From: JAGVIE01 sp964520905
GTDB lineage: Bacteria; Bacteroidota; Ignavibacteria; UBA10030; SZUA-254
Direction of reading: 5' to 3'
DNA: 64,000 bases
NCBI GenBank assembly: GCA_964520905.1
Contig: CAZFQL010000019.1
Coordinates: 1 to 64,000 of the forward strand
The stretch's first letter is position 1, and the number at the start of each line of letters is the position of its first letter. Below the pieces are notes generated by a model. It searched no databases and was not told the DNA's origin. It worked only from the letters and a program-made list of their open reading frames with translations. This document shows, in pieces, positions 23,461 to 32,279 of the stretch. Both the position numbers and the translations under genes were made by a program.

Positions 23461-26400
23461 TTATTTCAAAAGATTCTTCACAATCATACCAACTTGTTTC
23501 AATGCTTCATCTAATTTGGCAATATCTTTTCCGCCTGCAGTTGCAAGATGCGGACGTCCGCCGCCGCCGCCGCCAACGAGTTTTGCTATATCACCGACAA
23601 TCTTACCTGCTTGGAGCTTTTTGTTTTTGATGAGATCGTCGGTTACAACACACACAAGCGATACTTTTTCATCAATCACAGCGGCTAAGACACCAACACC
23701 TGAACCAAGCTTAAAACGAAGCGTATCGCCCAAACTTTGCAACTCATCAACACTTTGCACATCAACTTTTTCTGATACGACCTTGATTCCATCAATTATC
23801 TGAGCATTTTCAACGAGCGTTTCGATACCTGAAGATACCTCTTTTACACGATATTTGCTAAGTTCTTTTTTCAGATCTATTGTAGACTTTGCAACATTCT
23901 CAATAACCGTTTCTCTTTCTTGAATCGCTTGCTCGACATCATCGACAACTTTGGGAGTAATGGATTCGGCGGGTAGAGTTACTTTGCTGAGAGATGGTCG
24001 CGGATATGATTCGACCTTTGTATGCTGGCCGAGTTGTTTCTCAAGTTCACCTTTCTCTATAAGAAGCTTCTCGATCTGAGCATCCATCTCACCCGTCTTT
24101 GCAACAAGTTTCTGGAAGTGATCATTCAGTCCATCGCCTGTAACAGCTTCGATCCGACGGATACCGCTTGCTATGCTCGCCTCTGAAATAATTTTAAACA
24201 TCTGGATATCTTTAGTGTTCTTTACATGTGTACCGCCGCATAGCTCCCAAGTGAATTCTTTCACCTCTACAACTCGGACTTTATCTCCATATTTTTCGCC
24301 GAAGAACATTTTAAGTTTTGGATAGCGGCGTTTTGCTTCCTCAATCGGAAGCCAATCTTTTGGATCGTTAATTGCATAGACGGGAAGATCAAGAGCAATT
24401 TTTTCATTTACGATATCTTCGATCTTTCTGATTTGGTCTGGTGTGATTTTTTCGAAATGATTGAAGTCGAAACGCAATCTATCTGGAGCAACGAGTGAGC
24501 CCTGCTGATGAAGATGCTCACCAAGCGTTATCCTCAAAGCTTCATGGAGAAGATGTGTAGCAGTATGATTGCGCATAATATTGAGTCGTCTTGCTGAATC
24601 TACTGATGGAATAACAATACTAGTCCGCTTTAGTATTTCTTGAAGTGTCGGGTCTAACGGATCATTATCGAGCAAATGGACTGTTCTCCCTCCACGTTTT
24701 ACGACATCAAGGACTTTGATCGGAATCATTCGATTATCATATAAATCAAATATTAAAGTACCAGTATCACTAACTTGTCCTCCGCTCTCAGCATAGAATG
24801 TTGTTGTTTCAAGTATGACTCCTTTGACTATTCTTTTACCTTCCTTCCCAGGAACTTCACCTATCAAATTACTGTACTCTAATTTCGTTTCTTTTGTTGT
24901 GTTAAAATAATCGAAATCGAATTTCTCCATTATTATTGTATCAAGTTCGTAGACTTTTTCTTTAAGGCTATCACCAAACCCAAAAACTGAAGGACCTGCC
25001 AACCACTCAGATTTTCCTTTCCTAGATCTGTCTTTTTGTTCTTCCATCAAGCGATTAAAACTTTCTACATTAACAACGGAGCCTGTAGCACTTGCTAATA
25101 ATTGAGTAAGGTCAAGCGGAAATCCGAGTGTGTCATAAAGTTTGAAGGCAGCACTCCCACTTATCTCAATGGGTTTTCCAAATATAGTACGTAAATCTTC
25201 CTTGTCAGAAAATTTAAAAATTGCATTGTTAGTATTTTTGTGTAGATCGTTTGCCGGAAAATAGTAGAATATATTTCCAGATTTCCAACTGTAAACATCA
25301 GGTGCGATCTTACCATCGCTTATTAAGCGTTGTCGTACTTCTTCAGATAGCGTCTCATCATATTGGACTAATCCTCGATCCAACGTCTGATTAAAGCTCT
25401 CTTCTTCCCCCTTAATAACACGTTCTATATGGTTTTGCTTTCCTTTTATTTCTGGAAATTGTTCTCCCATCGATTCTACAACCGCCTCTACAACTTTATA
25501 AATGAACGGCTCGTGCAAACCAAGTGTACGACCAAATCGCGCACCCCGGCGAAGAATGCGCCGCATAACGTATCCACGACCTTCGTTAGAAGGAATTCCA
25601 CCATCGGCAATAGAGAATGACAACATACGAGCATGATCAGCAACCACCCGCATCGCAATATCAAGCGGGTCGTTGAGTTGCGCTTTGTATGGCTGACCTG
25701 CAATCTCAGAAATCCGATTTATTATCGGCATAAAAACATCTGTGTCGTAATTCGATTTCTTTCCCTGCAAAACTGCACAGATGCGTTCGAAGCCCATCCC
25801 TGTATCGACATGCTTGGAAGGAAGCGATGTTAGTGTTCCCTTGTCATCGCGGTTATACTGGATGAAAACGAGGTTCCATATTTCCATCACTCTCGCATCA
25901 CCGGCATTGACAAGATTTCCGCCGGAGAGATCATCGGTGAGATCAACATGAATTTCAGAGCATGGTCCGCATGGTCCTGTTTCACCCATCTCCCAAAAAT
26001 TATCTTTCTTCCCGAAACGTAGAACATGAGAAGGATCGATGTCCGTTACCTTCTTCCAAAGTTGTTCCGCTTCATCATCCGATTCGAATACGGTCGCGTA
26101 CAAACGCTTTTTATCAAGTCCCCAAACTTTTGTTAATAATTCCCATGCCCACTCGATTGCTTCCTTTTTATAGTAATCACCGAACGACCAGTTGCCCAGC
26201 ATCTCGAAGAATGTATGATGGTAAGTGTCGCGCCCGACTTCTTCAAGATCGTTGTGCTTGCCGCTTACACGGATGCACTTTTGCGTATCTGCCGCACGAT
26301 TGTATTCGCGCTTTCCGGTTCCAAGGAAAACATCCTTGAACTGATTCATGCCCGCGTTAGTGAACAACAATGTCGGATCGTCGTGAGGAATAACTGGGGC

Positions 26401-26472
26401 ACTTGGAACAATCCTATGCCCTCGTTCTTCAAAATATTTTAAAAAACTATTTCTGATTTCTTTTGATGTCAT
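23461..26472 (-). CDS. alaS: Alanyl-tRNA synthetase (enlarged)
   Basis: Charges tRNA-Ala and edits mischarged Ser/Gly. All standard parts are present: the class II catalytic core (FFEERGHRIVPSAPV, GRDTYHHTFFEMLGNWSFGDYYKKEA), the editing site HTATHLLHEALR and CGGTHV, and a C-terminal glycine-rich domain (GGGGGGRPHLATAGG). At 1003 residues it is about 100 longer than usual. An insertion of about 45-50 residues lies near 370-433 and other expansions lie at 470-540; these parts are coded by visibly more AT-rich DNA than the flanks. The ATG overlaps the toxin gene stop by four bases. Confidence 0.97.
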   Translation of the reverse strand: MTSKEIRNSFLKYFEERGHRIVPSAPVIPHDDPTLLFTNAGMNQFKDVFLGTGKREYNRAADTQKCIRVSGKHNDLEEVGRDTYHHTFFEMLGNWSFGDYYKKEAIEWAWELLTKVWGLDKKRLYATVFESDDEAEQLWKKVTDIDPSHVLRFGKKDNFWEMGETGPCGPCSEIHVDLTDDLSGGNLVNAGDARVMEIWNLVFIQYNRDDKGTLTSLPSKHVDTGMGFERICAVLQGKKSNYDTDVFMPIINRISEIAGQPYKAQLNDPLDIAMRVVADHARMLSFSIADGGIPSNEGRGYVMRRILRRGARFGRTLGLHEPFIYKVVEAVVESMGEQFPEIKGKQNHIERVIKGEEESFNQTLDRGLVQYDETLSEEVRQRLISDGKIAPDVYSWKSGNIFYYFPANDLHKNTNNAIFKFSDKEDLRTIFGKPIEISGSAAFKLYDTLGFPLDLTQLLASATGSVVNVESFNRLMEEQKDRSRKGKSEWLAGPSVFGFGDSLKEKVYELDTIIMEKFDFDYFNTTKETKLEYSNLIGEVPGKEGKRIVKGVILETTTFYAESGGQVSDTGTLIFDLYDNRMIPIKVLDVVKRGGRTVHLLDNDPLDPTLQEILKRTSIVIPSVDSARRLNIMRNHTATHLLHEALRITLGEHLHQQGSLVAPDRLRFDFNHFEKITPDQIRKIEDIVNEKIALDLPVYAINDPKDWLPIEEAKRRYPKLKMFFGEKYGDKVRVVEVKEFTWELCGGTHVKNTKDIQMFKIISEASIASGIRRIEAVTGDGLNDHFQKLVAKTGEMDAQIEKLLIEKGELEKQLGQHTKVESYPRPSLSKVTLPAESITPKVVDDVEQAIQERETVIENVAKSTIDLKKELSKYRVKEVSSGIETLVENAQIIDGIKVVSEKVDVQSVDELQSLGDTLRFKLGSGVGVLAAVIDEKVSLVCVVTDDLIKNKKLQAGKIVGDIAKLVGGGGGGRPHLATAGGKDIAKLDEALKQVGMIVKNLLK

Positions 26473-26726
26473 CTATATGCTTCTTTTCTATGTTTGATTC
26501 TAAATATTCTAATTCGTTGCGCTGTATCATCCACCTCATACAACACACGATAATCACCGATGCGAATACGCCAATCATTTCTTGATCCAACTATTTTCCT
26601 GCAACCAATTGGTCGTGGATTATATTTCAACTTTTCGATATCAATTAAAATGTTTTGACTGATCCTGACGGGTAAGCTTTCGATATCATTCGAAGCGGAT
26701 GGTTTGAACGAAATCGAATAATTCAT
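26469..26726 (-). CDS. RelE/ParE-family toxin
   Basis: An 85-residue protein with the RelE/YafQ-type fold: SISFKPSASNDIESLP at the N-terminus, NPRPIGCRKIVGSRNDWRIRIGDYR in the core and VDDTAQRIRIFRIKHRKEAYR at the end. The core and C-terminal Arg and Lys/His residues match mRNA-cleaving relatives. Its ATG overlaps the antitoxin stop by four bases and its stop overlaps the alaS start by four bases, so the toxin is wedged in a housekeeping transcript. Confidence 0.9.
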   Translation of the reverse strand: MNYSISFKPSASNDIESLPVRISQNILIDIEKLKYNPRPIGCRKIVGSRNDWRIRIGDYRVLYEVDDTAQRIRIFRIKHRKEAYR

Positions 26727-26926
26727 CTTTTCTTTTTTAATATTTTCTTTTTAACTTCCTCAAATGGAATGTCCGGTTCGGATCGAACTTCATTAATGGC
26801 TTTAAGATCTTCTAGATCCTCAATTTGTTCAATCAAACTTTCATATCTTTTATATGAAAGCAAAACATGAGATCTCTTCCCTTTTGCATCGTACAATATC
26901 TCTTTTTCTTTTACTCTAAAACCCAT
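26723..26926 (-). CDS. Antitoxin paired with the RelE-type toxin
   Basis: About 67 residues from ATG 26926, chosen because a good ribosome-binding site (AAGGAG) precedes it; an ATG at 26950 would lie inside clpS. The N-terminal part (ILYDAKGKRSHVLLSYKRYE) resembles Phd/YefM-type DNA-binding antitoxins, and the acidic-then-basic C-terminus (EDLEDLKAINEVRSEP ... KKKILKKKR) would wrap the toxin. It is probably an autorepressor by family precedent. Confidence 0.8.
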   Translation of the reverse strand: MGFRVKEKEILYDAKGKRSHVLLSYKRYESLIEQIEDLEDLKAINEVRSEPDIPFEEVKKKILKKKR

Positions 26927-26939
26927 ACTATCTTCTCCT

Positions 26940-27236
26940 TTATACTTCAATCTGTGTCAGTAATTCAATTTCTTCAAGTACACTGCTCACCTGCATACAC
27001 TTCACTATCTCGCCGTAGTAAACGATAGCTTTCCCTTCATGATGAACCTGCAATGTTAAAGCTTCCGCCTTAGTCAAGCCGCAGCCAGTTGCACGCATAA
27101 TCTGGTTTATCACTTCAACAAATGTGTGCACCTCATCGTTAAAGAGAATAACTTTCGCCGGTTCTTGAATTTCTTCTTCGACTCCGGTTATTTCTTCCTG
27201 CTCTATTAACGGATTGGTGTTAGCCATTTGTTCCAC
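26940..27236 (-). CDS. clpS: ATP-dependent Clp protease adaptor ClpS
   Basis: An N-degron adaptor that delivers substrates with bulky N-terminal residues to ClpA/ClpC. It has 98 residues with the signature KVILFNDEVHTFVEVINQI, the substrate-pocket Asn-Asp pair, and the AEALTLQVHHEGKAIVYYG segment. An alternative ATG is at 27227. No Clp ATPase is adjacent. The antitoxin start lies 13 bases beyond its stop, suggesting clpS, antitoxin, toxin and alaS form one transcript. Confidence 0.93.
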   Translation of the reverse strand: MEQMANTNPLIEQEEITGVEEEIQEPAKVILFNDEVHTFVEVINQIMRATGCGLTKAEALTLQVHHEGKAIVYYGEIVKCMQVSSVLEEIELLTQIEV

Positions 27237-27306
27237 TTAATCTTCAATTGAGATAATTGACAATAGAAAGTAGCAAAAAACGCAGAATTATGCAAAAATG
27301 AATCCA

Positions 27307-27335
27307 TTGACTTTTTACATCGAATAGGATATATT
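27307..27335 (+). promoter_or_regulatory. Sigma-70-type promoter of the 27382 lipoprotein gene
   Basis: TTGACT (27307-27312), 17 bases, TATATT (27330-27335). Transcription would begin near 27342, about 40 bases before the ATG, which has a GGAGGA site at 27369-27374. Confidence 0.65.
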
Positions 27336-27381
27336 AAAAGTAAATCAATTCAGTTCAAAAAACATTTGGAGGATCACTACA

Positions 27382-28371
27382 ATGAGACGGTTTCTTTTTC
27401 TATTCTGGATAATGATTATTTTCTCGTCGATATCCTGCAAAGAAGCAGTTCATATTTCATCTGCTGACCAACAGGTCGATGGTCTGGGAAAAATAACACT
27501 TTCACTTTCCGATATTCCGGTCGGTATCACTCAGGTTACCGCTAAATTAACCCGTGAAGGGTATCGCGAGAAATCGATTCTCCTTCGAATCTCAGATTCG
27601 TCTTCAACGGCATCCGGAGTGTTCACAAATATAGATATCGGTTGGTGGCACTTGAAGGTTGAAGCGTTTGACGATCAAGGTTATTCGAGATATCGCGGTG
27701 AAAGGGATATAAATGTTCTGCCGGGCGAGACATCGATTGTTGAACTTGAACTGATACCGACAACGGGTAATATAGAAATTAAGGTTCATTGGGGATCAGG
27801 CGAAGGTCATATTATCAGACCGGACCATACTAAATGGGAATGGACCAGAGATGATCGGGGTGGAGGTTCTCAAGATAAATTGATATTTTCGGACAGTGTT
27901 GTAAATATTCTGCCGGTCGAACACGTACATTTTGTAAACAGAACTATCAATGCTGGAGCGGCAACATACCGTTTTAAATTTAAAGGCAGCAATTTTAAAT
28001 TTGCTTGGAGGTTGAGTTTAAATGATTCTATAAAAGGTACCGTTCTCATATTACAGAAAGTCCCCGGGGGTGAATTCGATTTTATTCATGTAAGATGGTA
28101 CGGTTTCTATTATGGCTGGCATAATAGTAACGATGCTTTTGGAAACAGACTAATCGTTAATTTTGATTCTTCAAGCTGGCATAGCATACAAATTAAAGAC
28201 TCCGGAAATAATTTGAGATTCTGGTTCGATGGAAAAGAATTAGATTTCTTCACGAATCGAATTCCGGTCGAAGCGTTTCTGTCGGACTTAGGAAAAGGTG
28301 GATTAGGTATTGGCAATGATATGCAGGAAGTTGTCATGTATAAAGATATGGAAGTTATTTTGAACAAATAA
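27382..28371 (+). CDS. Lipoprotein with C-terminal concanavalin-like lectin fold
   Basis: A 329-residue lipoprotein (lipobox SSISC, Cys19). Residues 30-135 form a beta-sandwich with an exposed conserved-looking segment (GYSRYRGERDINVLPGE). Residues about 170-329 resemble laminin-G/concanavalin-type glucan-binding or keto-disaccharide-hydrolase folds (SSWHSIQIKDSGNNLRFWFDGKEL). The function is unknown; surface carbohydrate binding is a guess. It stands alone with its own promoter, 155 bases before a T9SS cargo gene. Confidence 0.75.
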   Translation: MRRFLFLFWIMIIFSSISCKEAVHISSADQQVDGLGKITLSLSDIPVGITQVTAKLTREGYREKSILLRISDSSSTASGVFTNIDIGWWHLKVEAFDDQGYSRYRGERDINVLPGETSIVELELIPTTGNIEIKVHWGSGEGHIIRPDHTKWEWTRDDRGGGSQDKLIFSDSVVNILPVEHVHFVNRTINAGAATYRFKFKGSNFKFAWRLSLNDSIKGTVLILQKVPGGEFDFIHVRWYGFYYGWHNSNDAFGNRLIVNFDSSSWHSIQIKDSGNNLRFWFDGKELDFFTNRIPVEAFLSDLGKGGLGIGNDMQEVVMYKDMEVILNK

Positions 28372-28525
28372 GTCATTAAATCGATTGACCGTTTATTTTT
28401 AGTGAACCAAATTGTAACGATGAATATGAAACTATCTCATATAAGGATATGGAAATAATCAGATAATCCAATAAACTTAGAAAATAATAATTAGTACTAT
28501 CAGAGTTATACAAGTATATAAATTC

Positions 28526-31500
28526 ATGAAGCGAAAATTCAGCATAATTCTCCTCTCCTTAATCTCGTTCTTTATCGGATATCTTGGAGTTGTGTATCAT
28601 TCAAAACTTTCCTCGAATACCAATGAACAGGTGAAGTTAGAAAGCGGCGCCTGGAAAGCATTCGAGTGGTGGTACACCCAGAGGGCACTGCCGTACGAAT
28701 TTATTCCGCGTGCCGGGTTCCAAAAAGCGGTTCGCTATCTTCAATCCTCCATGAAGAAGGAAAGGAAACTTCTTGCAAACGGATTGTCGAGTTCGGAATG
28801 GACTTCTATGGGACCGACAAATATCGGCGGACGAGTTCTTGCCATCGCGGTCAATCCTGACAATACTAATATTGTTTGGGCAGGATCGGCAAGCGGAGGA
28901 TTATGGAAATCGATATCCGGCGGAACGGGATCGAATGCCTGGAGTTATATTAACACCGGATTTAATTCGCTTTCTATCAGCGCGATTGTTCTCGATCCAT
29001 TCGATCCGAATATCATGTACATCGGAACCGGTGAGATCAGCATGTATCACCGTCCGTTGGTCGGAACACCCGGCGCTCGCGCATCTTACGGAATGGGAAT
29101 ACTGAAATCAACAGACGGCGGAACTACATGGAATCAGACCGGATTAATCTGGTCGTTCCCGGAAATTACAGCCGTACAAAAAATAGTAATCAACCCACTC
29201 AACGCCCAAACTATTTTCGCGGCGACAAGCGAGGGTGTGTATAAATCGGTCGATGCCGGCTCCACATGGATTAAATCGAATTCCGTTCTCATGGCGATGG
29301 ATGTTGTGATGAGTCCTAACGATACATCGACACTTTTTTCATCGCATGGAAATCTCAACTCCTCCCCGAATCCCGGTTTATACAAAACGACAAATTCAGG
29401 CGTATCATGGTTTATGCTAACCAACGGATTACCCGCTACCGACTTCGGCAGAACATCACTATCGGCATCACCTTCGAATCCATCGATCATCTATGCAAGT
29501 ATCTCCGATGCATCGACTGGGAGCGCGCTGGGATTGTACAAAACTACAAACAACGGAAACGCTTGGACCCTTGTTAATTCAACCAACATTTTCGGTTCGG
29601 TAAGCCGCCAAGGATGGTACGATAATGTGGTTGCGGTACATCCGGCAAATTCCGATACGATCTTTTGCGGAGGAATAGATATTTATAAATCGACTGACGG
29701 CGGCGGAAACCTCGGCGTAATCTCTGTCGGTGTTGTTCATGTCGATCAACATGCAATCGCCTTCGATCCGACAAATCCGAATATAATTTATTTCGGTACA
29801 GACGGCGGTGTTTATAAAACGATCGATGGCGGAACATCATTCATCAACTGTAACAACGGATTTGTAACGACTCAATTCTATCCGGGTTTCGCAAACGCAT
29901 ATGATGATTCGACTATAGCCATCGGCGGATTACAAGACAACGGAACTTTAAAATTTTCCGGCGGAGGTTACTGGGGTAATCTTCTTGGCGCTGACGGCGG
30001 TTTCTGCGCAATCGATCCGAACGACCATGATATCATGTATTATGAAACTCAATGGTTACAACTTTACAAAACAACAAACGGCGGATGGAGCGCCACATAT
30101 AAAGTTTACGGTCTTCCAACCGGATCGGGCAATACCAATTTCATCGCTCCATTCGTTATTGCTCCTTCCAATTCCAATATTCTATATGCAGGCAGTAGAA
30201 ACGTTTACAAGACAACCGATGGAGCTAATTCATGGTTCTCTTCAAACGGGCAAACATCACTTAACGGAACAAACATCGCGTGCATCGGCGTAGCGTTCAC
30301 AAGTGCCGATACATTAATTGCCGCCACTGGAACCGGGGCTTTCGGTGCGACACCGGTTTTTGAAGTTTTCGCATCGGTGAATGGCGGCCAGTTGTGGACA
30401 AACGTTACAAATCACCTGAACGGCAACCAAAATCTTCCGGATAGATACCCAACCGATATTGAATTCGATCCAACAAACAGTGCAGTCGCATATCTAACCT
30501 ATTCCGGTTACGGAATATCTCATATTTTCAAAACAACCGATGTCGGACAGAATTGGACCGATATTTCGGGAACATTACCTGATATACCGCATCAGGCAGT
30601 TTGCGTCGACCCCGAAGATCCGGCTAATGTTTATATAGGAACTGACCTTGGTGTTTTTCATTCTTCCGATTTTGGATCGAGCTGGGAAGAATTTAACAGC
30701 GGTATGCCGTCAGCTATGGTATTGGATGTTACGATATCGCGACGGAACGGAAAACTTCGAGCTTCAACATTCGGTAACGGAGTTTATCAGCGTCCGCTGG
30801 TCCGCATACCTTCGATTGATCTTGCCTCGCCGAACGGCGGAGAAGTTTGGGTAGCCGGAGCTGAAGAACCTATCACATGGTCAAAAAAATTTGTTGATCT
30901 CGTTAAACTCGAATACACATCGGATAATGGAACATCATGGAACCTGATCGCCGATGATGTCCCGGCATCGGACGGTTCTTATCCATGGTCGGTGCCAGCA
31001 GTTGGAACAGATCAAGCGCGTGTACGGATTACAAACACAGGATTGAGTTCTGTCGCCGATTCAAGCGATGCACCGTTTACGATATTGTTGCATGCAGATG
31101 TCGTGAGGGGATGGAATCTGCTTTCACTTCATCTGAAGGTTTCCGACCCGCGATCATCGACTATTTTCCCTACTGCAACCGGATATACTTACTCGTACAA
31201 TTCATCTTACATTGCTCGAGACACATTATTGAACGGTGTCGGGTATTGGATAAAGTTCGGTGTCCCACAACTCATTCCTATCGCTGGCGATTCAATCGAA
31301 ACCGATTCAATCGATTTGAAGGCAGGATGGAATATGATAGGCTCGATATCAAAAAGTGTTGCAGTGAATAATATTACTGAGATACCTCCGGGGATCGTGA
31401 CGTCTTCATACTTCGGGTACAGCAACGGTTATAGCGTCGTTGACACTATAAATCCCCGATCCGGATACTGGGTAAAAGCCAACAGCGACGGTATATTGGT

Positions 31501-32206
31501 GCTCTCGGCTTCGACCGGTGGTTCACAATACAGAGAAAATGTTTTCTTTTCTAAGAACAATCTTAATACTTTGATTATCAAAGATAGCAATGGAAACCGA
31601 CAGACATTATATTTTACTCTTAATGATGTGGATGCGAATATCGAACGATATACATTACCACCTTTACCGCCGACAGGAATGTTCGATGCGCGATTTACAA
31701 CTCAGAGGATATTGGAGATTATCCCGAACAATCTCCAGTCGTACTTTGAAAGAGCTATAATGATCACATCACCGCAATATCCTTTAACTATCAGTTGGGA
31801 CATCGGTGCAGACAATATCGATTATTCTCTAATCGATGGCAATCGTAACATCATCCCTATGACGGGCAAAGGATCAATTACCATCCAACATCCTACGACA
31901 CAAATCGTTCTACATGCCGAGAGAAGTCTGCAAACTACTCCCCTCACTTTCAAACTCGAACAGAACTATCCGAATCCGTTTAATCCAGCGACAATTATCA
32001 ATTATCAATTGCCGATTGACAATTGGGTAACAATCAAAGTGTACAACGTGCTGGGTGAAGAAGTAGCGACACTCGTGAATGAAGTTAAGAAGGCAGGACA
32101 ATATGAAGTTGAGTTTTCCGCCGCCACCTTTTCAAGCGGCGTGTACTTCTACCGATTGGTTGCTGGTGACTATGTCTCGACGAAGAAATTAATTTTGCTC
32201 AAATAG
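28526..32206 (+). CDS. T9SS-exported BNR/sialidase-type beta-propeller protein
   Basis: A 1226-residue secreted protein. A signal anchor occupies residues 4-24. Residues about 95-770 contain roughly eleven BNR/VPS10-like repeats of the KTTDGGxxW type (for example KSTDGGTTWN, KTTDVGQNWTD), forming one or two propellers. Next is a Kre9/KNH-like domain starting at PNGGEVW, then a duplicated module with GWNLLS/GWNMIGS and GYWIK/GYWVK, and finally the T9SS sorting domain (NYPNPFNPATIINYQLP, YNVLGEEVATLVNEV, SGVYFYRLVAG, KKLILLK). It is probably a surface-attached or released glycan- or protein-binding protein; no catalytic residues can be assigned with confidence. Confidence 0.88.
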   Translation: MKRKFSIILLSLISFFIGYLGVVYHSKLSSNTNEQVKLESGAWKAFEWWYTQRALPYEFIPRAGFQKAVRYLQSSMKKERKLLANGLSSSEWTSMGPTNIGGRVLAIAVNPDNTNIVWAGSASGGLWKSISGGTGSNAWSYINTGFNSLSISAIVLDPFDPNIMYIGTGEISMYHRPLVGTPGARASYGMGILKSTDGGTTWNQTGLIWSFPEITAVQKIVINPLNAQTIFAATSEGVYKSVDAGSTWIKSNSVLMAMDVVMSPNDTSTLFSSHGNLNSSPNPGLYKTTNSGVSWFMLTNGLPATDFGRTSLSASPSNPSIIYASISDASTGSALGLYKTTNNGNAWTLVNSTNIFGSVSRQGWYDNVVAVHPANSDTIFCGGIDIYKSTDGGGNLGVISVGVVHVDQHAIAFDPTNPNIIYFGTDGGVYKTIDGGTSFINCNNGFVTTQFYPGFANAYDDSTIAIGGLQDNGTLKFSGGGYWGNLLGADGGFCAIDPNDHDIMYYETQWLQLYKTTNGGWSATYKVYGLPTGSGNTNFIAPFVIAPSNSNILYAGSRNVYKTTDGANSWFSSNGQTSLNGTNIACIGVAFTSADTLIAATGTGAFGATPVFEVFASVNGGQLWTNVTNHLNGNQNLPDRYPTDIEFDPTNSAVAYLTYSGYGISHIFKTTDVGQNWTDISGTLPDIPHQAVCVDPEDPANVYIGTDLGVFHSSDFGSSWEEFNSGMPSAMVLDVTISRRNGKLRASTFGNGVYQRPLVRIPSIDLASPNGGEVWVAGAEEPITWSKKFVDLVKLEYTSDNGTSWNLIADDVPASDGSYPWSVPAVGTDQARVRITNTGLSSVADSSDAPFTILLHADVVRGWNLLSLHLKVSDPRSSTIFPTATGYTYSYNSSYIARDTLLNGVGYWIKFGVPQLIPIAGDSIETDSIDLKAGWNMIGSISKSVAVNNITEIPPGIVTSSYFGYSNGYSVVDTINPRSGYWVKANSDGILVLSASTGGSQYRENVFFSKNNLNTLIIKDSNGNRQTLYFTLNDVDANIERYTLPPLPPTGMFDARFTTQRILEIIPNNLQSYFERAIMITSPQYPLTISWDIGADNIDYSLIDGNRNIIPMTGKGSITIQHPTTQIVLHAERSLQTTPLTFKLEQNYPNPFNPATIINYQLPIDNWVTIKVYNVLGEEVATLVNEVKKAGQYEVEFSAATFSSGVYFYRLVAGDYVSTKKLILLK

Positions 32207-32229
32207 CACTATTGTTAGATCGAAAACAA

Positions 32230-32262
32230 AAAAAGCCGACCCTAATAAAGTTGGCTTTTTCA
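32230..32262. terminator. Bidirectional terminator between convergent genes
   Basis: Stem AAAAGCCGAC / GTTGGCTTTT (one G-U) at 32231-32240 and 32250-32259. It has T on the plus strand and A (T on minus) on the other side. It serves both the T9SS gene (plus) and icd (minus). Confidence 0.75.
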
Positions 32263-32279
32263 TTTCCATTAAATCTTGT

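Noticed and set aside
29574..29840. Arg- and Tyr-rich minus-strand frame inside the beta-propeller gene
   Set aside because: Its unusual composition is a by-product of the repeated codons on the other strand.
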